A stretch of DNA of 64,000 nt, taken from Leptospira soteropolitanensis. GTDB taxonomy: Bacteria > Spirochaetota > Leptospiria > Leptospirales > Leptospiraceae. Both the position numbers and the translations under genes were made by a program. Below, in pieces: positions 18,668-26,834 of this stretch. The notes under the pieces were generated by a model. The model was not told the DNA's origin and ran no database searches. It saw nothing but the letters and a program-made list of their open reading frames with translations. The stretch covers positions 938,270-1,002,269 of the forward strand of contig NZ_JAMQPN010000001.1 in assembly GCF_026151655.1 (NCBI RefSeq), in the 5' to 3' direction. Position 1 is the first letter of the stretch; each line of letters begins with the position of its first letter.

Positions 18668-19894
18668 TTAAGATGGTTTTCCGTCTGGTCTTGGACTAAA
18701 CAGTATTTTTGTATATTGGATGATAAACAATACAAAAGCAAAAATCCAAGCGATACCGGAAAGGTGGTAAGCCATATTGTATTTTCCAATGAGAGGGAGA
18801 AATACTCTAACGACTACCGCAAAATTTAAGATGAGATATGCAAATATTGTGAGTGGGGATGCCACAATACTTCTGCCTGTATGGCCTAAACTCACACGTG
18901 TGATCATTCCATAGATAAAAACTCCAATCCCACCAACAGTCAAACTGTGGACTGCAGAAGAAACCGGAAAGTATCCCAAAGATACAAGGCTATACAATAA
19001 AAATCCTAAACAAACCCAGAAGTAACCAGTATACAAAATCCAGAGGATAGGTTTTTTATAGGATCGCCAAGGTTTCCATGATAAGTAACGGATCAGATTG
19101 GTAACAAACAGTGAAAAACTAACGAAAAAAGTGAAGAAAAGTATCGCACTGCCATAATTGATATTCGAAATATCAATGTTAAATGATTCATGATTTACTA
19201 AATAACCTTGGGCCATTTGAGAAACATAAAATACAAACGGCAAGTATAAGATAGCTGTTTCTAATTTAGGCATTCTTTTGAACGAATATCCAGGAATGAC
19301 TACGCCGGAAAAAAAGGGGACTACGCGTCCTCCAATGATCAAGATTAGGAATAGGATCACAAAAATACTTAAATGAATATATAATAAAGTTTTTTCTGAA
19401 TCCATCACCGATCTTGCAGAAAACCCTGCTAACAAATGAAATACGGTGAATAGTCCGTAATGATATAAAATGGGACGGTTGTGTTTCTGGGTTGGAACGA
19501 TTAATTTGGGATAAAGTAGAAGAATGACCATCAAATCGGAACTGATGTCTAAACCGAATGATAAATAGGATACAAGACCCAGAGGAAACATCGAAAACCT
19601 ACCGAAAGTCCAAAAAAGAAGGAGGTAAAATAAGTTTTTTCCTTTTAAGATACTAGAGTTTGTCCAATTTTGAACCGCAGTAAAAAGGAATCCAAGGACA
19701 ATGGCTTTGGAAAATCCAAAGACCATTTCATAAGAATGCCAATGAATGGAGTTAATTTGAATGGGATTGGTTATCGCATTGGAAAGTACTAATAACCAAA
19801 TCCCGATCACTAAAATGCCATAAACCGAACCGAACCAAAAAAAAGGCCGGAAGGCAGTATTCCATAAACTCCACTGAAAAAAAGAAGTCTTCAT
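18668..19894 (-). CDS. nnrS: NnrS family haem-copper membrane protein
   Basis: 408 residues and about 12 membrane helices. NnrS markers include the N-terminal WNTAFRPFFWFGSVYGIL, the HWHSYEMVFGFSKAIVLGFLFTAVQNWT block (His and the conserved EM-G), GGRVVPFFSGVVIPGY and HSLTVGGIGVFIYGMITRVSLGHTGR. NnrS protects cells from nitrosative stress and is often controlled by NO-responsive regulators. A perfect FNR-type box lies 33 bases upstream. AGGA five to eight bases before the ATG serves as ribosome binding site. Confidence 0.93.
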   Translation of the reverse strand: MKTSFFQWSLWNTAFRPFFWFGSVYGILVIGIWLLVLSNAITNPIQINSIHWHSYEMVFGFSKAIVLGFLFTAVQNWTNSSILKGKNLFYLLLFWTFGRFSMFPLGLVSYLSFGLDISSDLMVILLLYPKLIVPTQKHNRPILYHYGLFTVFHLLAGFSARSVMDSEKTLLYIHLSIFVILFLILIIGGRVVPFFSGVVIPGYSFKRMPKLETAILYLPFVFYVSQMAQGYLVNHESFNIDISNINYGSAILFFTFFVSFSLFVTNLIRYLSWKPWRSYKKPILWILYTGYFWVCLGFLLYSLVSLGYFPVSSAVHSLTVGGIGVFIYGMITRVSLGHTGRSIVASPLTIFAYLILNFAVVVRVFLPLIGKYNMAYHLSGIAWIFAFVLFIIQYTKILFSPRPDGKPS

Positions 19895-19927
19895 GATTTG
19901 ATCCTAATGGAAATTAGAATCATTTCA

Positions 19928-19941
19928 TTGATTCAAATCAA
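19928..19941 (-). promoter_or_regulatory. FNR/DNR-type operator upstream of nnrS
   Basis: TTGATTCAAATCAA (plus strand) is a perfect TTGAT-N4-ATCAA palindrome between the regulator stop (19945) and the nnrS start (19894). Measured to the start codon it is closer than the norC box. The -10 may be TCTAAT (19913-19918, minus), so the geometry is not the classical class II one. The next 14 bases on minus, TGAAATGATTCTAA, recur at the hemerythrin promoter. Confidence 0.8.
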
Positions 19942-19944
19942 GAA

Positions 19945-20571
19945 CTAAGCCAAAATTTTTAGTAAACCTTCTTTGTCCAAAATGGAAATTTCGCCTTTTT
20001 GGTTATCGATAAGGCCTTGTTCTTTTAATTGTTTTAGAATTCGGGAAAATGTTTCTGGCCTCAAGTAGAGAAGGGATGCCATTTGTGTTTGTTTTAATGC
20101 CAGAGAATCGGGTGTTCCATAAAATAAAAAATGCGCCACTCTTTGCATTGCATCCATTGTAAGTCCACGATTGATTGCTAAATTTAAGGTATCAATTTTA
20201 TTCATCAATGAGTGCATTAGAATATGATTTAATTCGATATTCTTGTGAATGCGTGTTTGTACTTCCGAAAGCGGCATTCTAAAGATTGTGCTACTTTTAG
20301 TGAACCTTCCAGATGCAGGATATGGAATTCCTTGGATGACTGCCCACTCGGCAATGATACTGACTGGTCGAAAGAATGTTAAGGTCACTTCATTCATGTT
20401 CCCATCGTATTTGAATACTTGGAGATCACCTGAAACGAGTAGATCCATGTAAGCAACTGGATCACCACCATGAAATAGAAATTCATCTTTTGAGAATGTG
20501 AGTTCTTGACAACCTTCAAAGGCCTTTCTTAAGGATTCTGGATTTGGTTGTGTTAGATACTTTATAATCAT
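19945..20571 (-). CDS. Crp/Fnr family transcriptional regulator, DNR-like
   Basis: 208 residues: cyclic-nucleotide-binding-like beta barrel (residues 10-110), dimerisation helix (about 112-135) and C-terminal winged helix. In the recognition helix RPETFSRILKQL, Glu173, Ser176 and Arg177 match the E-x-x-S-R of FNR that reads TTGAT. There is only one Cys (Cys21), so it cannot hold the four-Cys iron-sulphur cluster of FNR. A DNR/NNR-like NO- or haem-sensing type is more likely. Neighbouring nor, nnrS and hemerythrin genes with matching boxes support this. It starts 12 bases after the upstream receptor gene and may be cotranscribed with it. Confidence 0.85.
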   Translation of the reverse strand: MIIKYLTQPNPESLRKAFEGCQELTFSKDEFLFHGGDPVAYMDLLVSGDLQVFKYDGNMNEVTLTFFRPVSIIAEWAVIQGIPYPASGRFTKSSTIFRMPLSEVQTRIHKNIELNHILMHSLMNKIDTLNLAINRGLTMDAMQRVAHFLFYGTPDSLALKQTQMASLLYLRPETFSRILKQLKEQGLIDNQKGEISILDKEGLLKILA

Positions 20572-20583
20572 GGATTCTAGAAT

Positions 20584-22581
20584 CTATTTTTTCTTTTTAA
20601 AGTTTGGAATCTTTATTTCGGTTTCTTTTAAAAATTTCCAAATTCTTTTTAAAGTCACTTTCCAATCTTCCTTTTCTGTTTTAGTTGAAGCTGATGGAGT
20701 AGAGGTTTTTGGCTCTTTGATTGGTTGTAACTCGGAAACAGGAACAATCGCAGCAATACCCAAATCAATCTTTAAATATTTCTTTTTGATAATTTTGAAA
20801 TCTATCTTAGCCCCTAATAAACGAACAATCTCAAGAATAATGGCCCATTTGACTTTTACGGGAGTGAGAGTGTTATAGTTTTCTACTAGATCACTAAATA
20901 GTCTCTGCGAAACTTTCGGATTGCTATGAAACAATAAAAAGCGAAAGTGAACATTTCCTTTTAGATCCTGAGTGATGATTAAATCGTTATGATTGAATTC
21001 TTTAAAAGGTGGAAAATCAACTAATCTGACAACAACAGAATTGATTAAATCCAAACTATTATGTATTTCTGTTTCTGGGTTTACCTTAATTGAATAAGTG
21101 ATGTCATCTTCTGGAATCACTTCGTTAATAAAGGAAACAAAGTTTACTTGTTCTTTGAACGGTACTTCTTTGAGTACTTCTAGTCTTGAAAGCTCTATGA
21201 TATCATCCATTACATTGTCAATGGATGATTGAACTTCGATGACTTCTTTTACCAAACTTTTGTCTTTGGTTTTTTGAGTAGATTCGCGATAAATGATCAA
21301 CTTTTCTTTCATTGATTTCAGGGGACCCGAAATCATAGCATCCATATAATAAAAAATCTTTTCGCGAAGTGAATCAGCTTCCTTTAGTCTTTCATACCGG
21401 TTCTGTAGTTTACGTTTCATCATTAAAAACTGGAAACGCAATGCGAGTGTCATCAAAATTAAATAAAATAAGAAACTTGTTTCAAGAGAGGAAGGCGAAT
21501 TTAGATAACCTCTTTCAATTAAGATTTCTTTAAGAATTGAATAAAGTAAATAGATTAGGGCTAATAAGTGGATTGCGGATCCTCGTTTCTGTTCTCGGAA
21601 TTTAATAAATGTTACGTAAATCGCATATCCGATCACTGCTAGTAAATGTATGTCCCAGTAACCGATAAAGTTATACCAAAATACTGGATTTGGGATAACC
21701 GCAAAAACGGCAATAAAGAGAAATTGAGTTAATAAGTATAATCTTTGATATTTAAAAGGCTTTAGCTCAAAGAAATCTTGGATGAATTTTATGAATCCAT
21801 AGGGAAGTATAAGTAGAAATGAATACTCTATAAACTTAAGTATTGCAAATTGATTGATTAAAAAGAATCGAACTTCGTTTTTTGATAACTCATAACCAGA
21901 AAAGATGAGAGCTAGAATACTAAAACTTAGATACTCCCTTTTATCTCGAAGATTGAAGAAGTTAATAAAGAAGAATAATGCAATAAAGAGATAAAAACCT
22001 ACAAAAATTAATTCAACAAGCGAATCGTAAAGATTTCCGTTGAGAGCCTCTTCGTAAGTAACGATGCGGATAGGGCCAGTAATGATGCCAGCAGAAGTCG
22101 ATAATGAAGAGTCGATCTTGATAATAAGAACGTTCTCACCTTCTAACAATAGATCATGAGGAATGGGGTAGATCCTTGGCCTACCAAAAGCAAACTCATC
22201 TGGGTCTTTCCCGAAAGCAGAATTATTTTTGCCTATAAGAACTCCGTTGATAAATACTTCATCTGATTGGTACACTTTTCCAAGTTGTAATGCTAATGAT
22301 TTTTGGTGTTGTTCCGTTGTGATTTCAAAACTTTTTCTGATCCAAATGGCTCCACGATAACCTTTGTTTAGGTTTCTAAAATTGCTTGGAACAGTGGTGA
22401 TGTCTAAATTGTTCGCATTAAAATCATTACTAAGTATGTCTGCATTATTGTTGAAATAAACTCCCCAATCCTCACCATCTAATCGTAATACTACGGTGTT
22501 TTCGCCTGTAGAACGCGAACAAAATGAAACAAAGAAAAGTAAGCAAAGTATGTGGGCTCGATTGAACGGAAAGAACTTCAT
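20584..22581 (-). CDS. 7TM-DISM-type membrane receptor with degenerate kinase-like C-terminus
   Basis: 665 residues. Signal peptide (ILCLLFFVSFCS, possibly a lipobox); a jelly-roll extracytoplasmic domain (about 30-180: WIRKSFEI, LALQLGKVYQSDEVFINGVLIG); seven membrane helices (about 190-390); a coiled segment; then a part aligned with histidine kinases. At the H-box the sequence reads FYYMDAMISGPLKSM, with Ala where the phospho-accepting His should be. The ATPase-like part has no recognisable N, G1 or G2 boxes. It is therefore a pseudokinase receptor. It overlaps the stop of the next receptor by four bases (22578-22581) and is followed by the DNR-like regulator. Confidence 0.75.
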   Translation of the reverse strand: MKFFPFNRAHILCLLFFVSFCSRSTGENTVVLRLDGEDWGVYFNNNADILSNDFNANNLDITTVPSNFRNLNKGYRGAIWIRKSFEITTEQHQKSLALQLGKVYQSDEVFINGVLIGKNNSAFGKDPDEFAFGRPRIYPIPHDLLLEGENVLIIKIDSSLSTSAGIITGPIRIVTYEEALNGNLYDSLVELIFVGFYLFIALFFFINFFNLRDKREYLSFSILALIFSGYELSKNEVRFFLINQFAILKFIEYSFLLILPYGFIKFIQDFFELKPFKYQRLYLLTQFLFIAVFAVIPNPVFWYNFIGYWDIHLLAVIGYAIYVTFIKFREQKRGSAIHLLALIYLLYSILKEILIERGYLNSPSSLETSFLFYLILMTLALRFQFLMMKRKLQNRYERLKEADSLREKIFYYMDAMISGPLKSMKEKLIIYRESTQKTKDKSLVKEVIEVQSSIDNVMDDIIELSRLEVLKEVPFKEQVNFVSFINEVIPEDDITYSIKVNPETEIHNSLDLINSVVVRLVDFPPFKEFNHNDLIITQDLKGNVHFRFLLFHSNPKVSQRLFSDLVENYNTLTPVKVKWAIILEIVRLLGAKIDFKIIKKKYLKIDLGIAAIVPVSELQPIKEPKTSTPSASTKTEKEDWKVTLKRIWKFLKETEIKIPNFKKKK

Positions 22582-24566
22582 TTTTTTATTTTCTCCGGGA
22601 TACGAATTGTAAATTTTGCTCCCATCCCTTCGCTAGATTTTAAACTCACCGTACCACCAAGAAATTTTGCGGTAGCTTCCACTAAAGTTAATCCAATGCC
22701 AGCACCTGGAATTTCATTTTTTTTATCACGGTATCCTCTAACGAATTTTTGAAATATAGTTTCCATTTCTAATTGGCTAAGACCCATACCTTCGTCCATG
22801 ACAACAAGTTGATGATATCCGTCTCGGTTAAAAAATTCTATGCTAATGTCTGTTTTTGGATCAGTGTATTGATACGCATTTTCTATAAGATTTCTTAAGA
22901 TACAGAATAGTAATTCTTTGGGGAAGTAAATTTCTAAGTCATTCGGTTTTACATCGATTGTAGTAGATCTTCTGTATTGCTCTAAATGGTTTTCGATATT
23001 AGAAACACAGTGTTTGATTAATTCAGATACGGAAAAATTTTCGTAAAAAGGTATGTATGTTTTGTCCTCTAATTTACGTAGGAGGATTGCTTCTTCAACC
23101 ATATATCCCATGTAAGAAATATGGTCTTCTGCTTGTTTAATTGGATCTAGTTCTTGTTTTGTGTTATTGACTTTAGGCTTTGTTTTCTTTTTTGCCGCTT
23201 GTTTTTGGTTTGTTTTCGTTTGTTCTTTTATTGAAACTTTGGTCTGGTTTGATGATATATTATCGATAGCTTTTTTAATTTTTTCCATTCCTGATTTGAA
23301 TTCAGAAGATAAATTAATTAAAAATCCTGTCTTTACTCTCTCCATTTGGATGAGTTCTTTTTCTTGTTCAATAAAGTTTTCTAATCCCAGGACAATATCG
23401 TTAGAAAGTTGAATAGAAATCATTACAAGAAATATCAAAAATCCAAGATATAATGTTCCTGGCATAGAAATGATTTCTAATGCAGAGAGACTATCAATCA
23501 GGATTGTAGGTAATAAACAAGCAATTCCGATAAGGATGTATTTAACTTTTGCAATGTTTTCTTTTCCATTTTTTACAAACAGATAAATTACGAGACCCAT
23601 TGCTACAGGTAAGGTATAATTAAAGAGGGCGATGACTAAAATCCAAGTTTTCGGAGTTCTAAAGAATAAAGTAATTACAAATAGTGCAAAAAGAAATACT
23701 TCATAAACAAGCAACACCAAACTACGTTTCATCTTTAGATACTGGTGCATGAAGTTGATAAAAAATACAGGAAGGCAGATGAGAACTAAGAGTTCAGCAA
23801 CATAGGACCAAGTAAAACTTTCAAATAAAATGTCGCGATGTTGTGTGCGAATTAGAACATAAATTCCCATAAAAATAGAAAACAAAGCGAAGAAAAAGTT
23901 TTCACCTGCTCGGCCGCGGACAATCGAACCTACTAAAAAGTAAATCCCCATAAAAATAAATACATATCCGCATACCATAGCAAATGCTTCTTTTGAAAAA
24001 ACATTTTCACGTAACAGACGTTCCTTGGCAATCGTAGGTGCTTCTTTTAGCCCATTTAGATTTGTTGCTGCATAAATGCGAATGGCCATAATATTTAGGC
24101 CAGGTTTGAGAAGGTGAGTGGGAAGGGAGTAAATCCGAATTTTTTGAAAATCCACTTCCATTTTAGGTAAAACCGTTCCAGTTTTATCAATGAGAGTTCC
24201 ATTTAAATAAAACTCATCGATGTCTCGGATACGTCCAAGTTGGATCGCGATTGGTTCCACAGGTGTTGTGTAATTTTCTGGCAAAAAGAAAGAGCAGCGA
24301 TACCAGTGATAGCCTGTTAGGTTTTCCGTTTTAGAAATTCCATAATCGGGGACTGAACGTTTGACCCAGAAAGATTCTTCTACAGTTTCGTCTCGCCAAT
24401 CTAAATTGTCACCTTTTCTAAATAACCAGTCAGTTTTTAGAACTATCGGTTTTTCAAAGGAAGTAATTAAAGTTCCGCATGGATCTGCCGCCAAACCGAG
24501 TAAAGTTGGCATTAAAACGAATGCGAAACCGAAAACGAATCGGTAAATAAAGGTATTCGAAATCAT
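22578..24566 (-). CDS. 7TM-DISM-type receptor with intact HATPase but no H-box histidine
   Basis: 662 residues with the same plan as its neighbour: signal peptide, jelly-roll domain (YHWYRCSFFLPENY, IAIQLGRIRDIDEFYLNGTLID), seven membrane helices, then a kinase module. The ATPase domain looks complete: N-box ILRNLIENAYQYTD, G1 VVMDEGMGLS, F-box FQKFVRGY, G2 GAGIGLTLVEA. The dimerisation helix reads FLINLSSEFKSGMEK, with Ser where NxSHE-x-R/K-TP normally has His. A Lys-rich insert separates the two DHp helices. It starts as an ATGA overlap with the fliH stop. Autophosphorylation in the standard way seems impossible. Confidence 0.8.
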   Translation of the reverse strand: MISNTFIYRFVFGFAFVLMPTLLGLAADPCGTLITSFEKPIVLKTDWLFRKGDNLDWRDETVEESFWVKRSVPDYGISKTENLTGYHWYRCSFFLPENYTTPVEPIAIQLGRIRDIDEFYLNGTLIDKTGTVLPKMEVDFQKIRIYSLPTHLLKPGLNIMAIRIYAATNLNGLKEAPTIAKERLLRENVFSKEAFAMVCGYVFIFMGIYFLVGSIVRGRAGENFFFALFSIFMGIYVLIRTQHRDILFESFTWSYVAELLVLICLPVFFINFMHQYLKMKRSLVLLVYEVFLFALFVITLFFRTPKTWILVIALFNYTLPVAMGLVIYLFVKNGKENIAKVKYILIGIACLLPTILIDSLSALEIISMPGTLYLGFLIFLVMISIQLSNDIVLGLENFIEQEKELIQMERVKTGFLINLSSEFKSGMEKIKKAIDNISSNQTKVSIKEQTKTNQKQAAKKKTKPKVNNTKQELDPIKQAEDHISYMGYMVEEAILLRKLEDKTYIPFYENFSVSELIKHCVSNIENHLEQYRRSTTIDVKPNDLEIYFPKELLFCILRNLIENAYQYTDPKTDISIEFFNRDGYHQLVVMDEGMGLSQLEMETIFQKFVRGYRDKKNEIPGAGIGLTLVEATAKFLGGTVSLKSSEGMGAKFTIRIPEKIKK

Positions 24567-25486
24567 ATCGGTTCGACGTTTCGAATGGCCTCTTCGATTT
24601 CTTTGAGCTGAGTAGAGATTCTTGCGTCGATAGCTCCCACATCTGTTTCTATAATCACGCCACCACGATCCACTCGAGAGTCTTCGTAGATGTTTACCTT
24701 TCTGAGGGATTCCATTAGTTTGATAAGTTCGTCTTTGTGTGCAGTGGTAAGTTCCAAGTCGGCAAAGTTAACTCGAATATCGATCCTATCGCGATCTTTG
24801 ATTCGTTTCATTGCTTCGCGGATATTGTTGAGTACGATTTCTTTACGTTCAATAATTTCATCTTTGATGACTTTTCTTGCAATAACAAGAATCATCTCTA
24901 CCATTTGTTTTTCCGACGCTGCAATCATCTCTTCACGAATATCGATCGCCTTACCAATGATAGTTCCTAGGCGGTCAATGAGTCTTCTCACTTCACCTTG
25001 GCCTTTTTTGAATCCAACTTCGCGACCAGCATCATATCCTTTTTGATATGCCTCATGCTCAATCTCAGCCTGTTTCATTTCGGCTTCTTTGATCATACGT
25101 TCGACTTCCATCTTAGCACGATCTAAGATTTGTTCCGCTTTGGCACGGCCGGAGTCTTCTTCTAGTTTGATTTTTTCTTTAGAGTCTTGAACCATTTGGA
25201 AGGCTTTGGTTCTACCTTCTTCTTCAATGGCTTTGGCTTGTTTTTTTGCGTCTTCTAATAATTGACGAACTTGTTCTTCTGTTTCTTGGCGATACCTTTG
25301 GAGTTCCGCTTCGATCTCTTCAATCGATGGACCTTGGTATTGTTCGATGATATTTCCTTCTTGGTCTATCTCGAAGTCTTCTTGTTCGTCGGTTTTATGA
25401 AATTTTTTGTACTTATCAGGAAGTTGAATCTCAACTTCTTCTTGTAAGTCGGCAATTTGAATAGGTTTAAAGACGAGTTTTGCCAT
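24563..25486 (-). CDS. fliH: Flagellar assembly protein FliH
   Basis: 307 residues. The N-terminal basic part (MAKLVFKPIQI) is followed by a long Glu/Lys/Gln-rich coiled coil (about 60-165) and the GYDAGREVGFKKGQGEVRRL element with GxxxG repeats. The C-terminal domain is ATP-synthase-E/FliH-like (ILVIARKVIKDEI, DLELTTAHKDELIKLM, DRGGVIIETDVGAIDARI). FliH regulates FliI in the type III flagellar export apparatus on the cytoplasmic side. fliG lies four bases upstream, as in flagellar operons, but fliF and fliI are not next to it here. Confidence 0.9.
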   Translation of the reverse strand: MAKLVFKPIQIADLQEEVEIQLPDKYKKFHKTDEQEDFEIDQEGNIIEQYQGPSIEEIEAELQRYRQETEEQVRQLLEDAKKQAKAIEEEGRTKAFQMVQDSKEKIKLEEDSGRAKAEQILDRAKMEVERMIKEAEMKQAEIEHEAYQKGYDAGREVGFKKGQGEVRRLIDRLGTIIGKAIDIREEMIAASEKQMVEMILVIARKVIKDEIIERKEIVLNNIREAMKRIKDRDRIDIRVNFADLELTTAHKDELIKLMESLRKVNIYEDSRVDRGGVIIETDVGAIDARISTQLKEIEEAIRNVEPI

Positions 25487-25490
25487 ATAC

Positions 25491-26720
25491 TTACTTCAAT
25501 CTCCAGAGTTTCACTTTGCCTTCGTCCATTGCCTCGCGCAGTCGATCCAAGATTCCCTTTTGGGCTTCTTCAATTTCTGCTAAAGACACAGGGCCTAATG
25601 AATCCCATTCGATCTTTATTTCTTTTACAAGCCAAGATTCCAAATTGGAATATACTTGGTCGCGAAAATCCGTTTCCACTCCTTTCAGTGCACAAGCAAT
25701 GACAAGAGGATGGATCTCTGAAAAGAACCGAGTGAGACTCGTCCTTCCTAAATGAAGGAGGTCTTCCAAACGAAAGTAGTGTTCTACTATAGTTTCGGCA
25801 TATTCTGGGCTTTTTTTCTGAATTCGTTCAATTAAATTTTGAGATGGCAAAAAAGGAAGTCTGGTGAGAATTTCCCCTGCCGTTTTGGCTTTGCGGCTGC
25901 GGATCTTCGAAACTGGCATTTTTTTCTCGATCAGTTCCATTTTGAACCTGAGAAAACGCTCCAGTTGGTCGCGTTCCCGGTCCGAATGGTAATCAACTTC
26001 AGAAAGTGCTAAAATAATATCTTCCCTGTGGTTTTCTGGATATTCGGATAAAACCTCGGAAGCCGTCTCTGGATCGGAAAAACTAAGAACCCTGGCCACC
26101 ACTTCTGAAGACTCGTCCATTGTCAAATGGCGAAGCATTTCCACGGAATACCTGGGTAGTTCTTGCCAAAGAGGGGATTGGGATTTGGATTCTTCTTCTT
26201 TGAGGATTTCTTGGATGAGCGAATACAATTCACTTGAATCTGGATGTTCGCTATTCGTATATCTTCCGTCAGATGATTCGTTTAGATCTCCGTGTTGATC
26301 ATTGCGATCCGAAAAGCCGCTTTTGAGGGGTGAATTTCCGATTGGAAGTTCAGATTTCCCTGCTTTTTCAAGGAAATCACCGCTCTTCGCATATTTCCCC
26401 GCCGGTGAATTGGGTGGGTAGCCGTTGTTCGTATAACCGCCTATTTTTTGAGTTCCAGGTCTAGATTGTAAATTCCCTGGAAGCCCCGTCTCGAATGGGT
26501 ATTTTCCTTTTGTCTTTTGCTTATTTTTTTGGAGGAAATTGGTAAAGGAAAGGAGGATGTCCTTTTCCTGGCCCCTTGTTGGGGAAGGATTTGATTCCAC
26601 TTTGATCAGAAGTGATTCAATTTCTGCGTCACTCAAATGCGCGAACACTTCATCCGGTAAATAGCGACCTAGGATTTGGTAGGCTAAGGCGGCTTTGTTG
26701 GGTCCGGATGGAGTTTTCAT
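25491..26720 (-). CDS. fliG: Divergent FliG-type flagellar motor switch protein
   Basis: 409 residues; typical FliG is 330-345. The N-terminal FliG-like helices (NKAALAYQILGRYLPDEVFAHLSDAEIESL) are followed by an insert of about 85 residues rich in Gly, Ser, Asn and Pro (about 65-150). Middle and C-terminal armadillo-like domains follow (VVARVLSFSDPETASEVLSEYP; YFRLEDLLHLGRTSLTRFFSEIHPLVIACALKG; the C-terminal GPVSLAEIEEAQKGILDRL is the FliG signature). The EHPQ motif of the middle domain is absent. Position before fliH supports the name. Spirochaetes carry more than one FliG and this is probably not the main rotor copy. Confidence 0.78.
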   Translation of the reverse strand: MKTPSGPNKAALAYQILGRYLPDEVFAHLSDAEIESLLIKVESNPSPTRGQEKDILLSFTNFLQKNKQKTKGKYPFETGLPGNLQSRPGTQKIGGYTNNGYPPNSPAGKYAKSGDFLEKAGKSELPIGNSPLKSGFSDRNDQHGDLNESSDGRYTNSEHPDSSELYSLIQEILKEEESKSQSPLWQELPRYSVEMLRHLTMDESSEVVARVLSFSDPETASEVLSEYPENHREDIILALSEVDYHSDRERDQLERFLRFKMELIEKKMPVSKIRSRKAKTAGEILTRLPFLPSQNLIERIQKKSPEYAETIVEHYFRLEDLLHLGRTSLTRFFSEIHPLVIACALKGVETDFRDQVYSNLESWLVKEIKIEWDSLGPVSLAEIEEAQKGILDRLREAMDEGKVKLWRLK

Positions 26721-26834
26721 TTAGGTGACATAATAGCGGAATGATACAGTCGTACAAACTAAAAAATATTATTTTTTTTAATTCGAAAACTTCCTTTCCA
26801 AATTCGTGTCCTCGGGAGTCTCTGAAGGTTAGGG

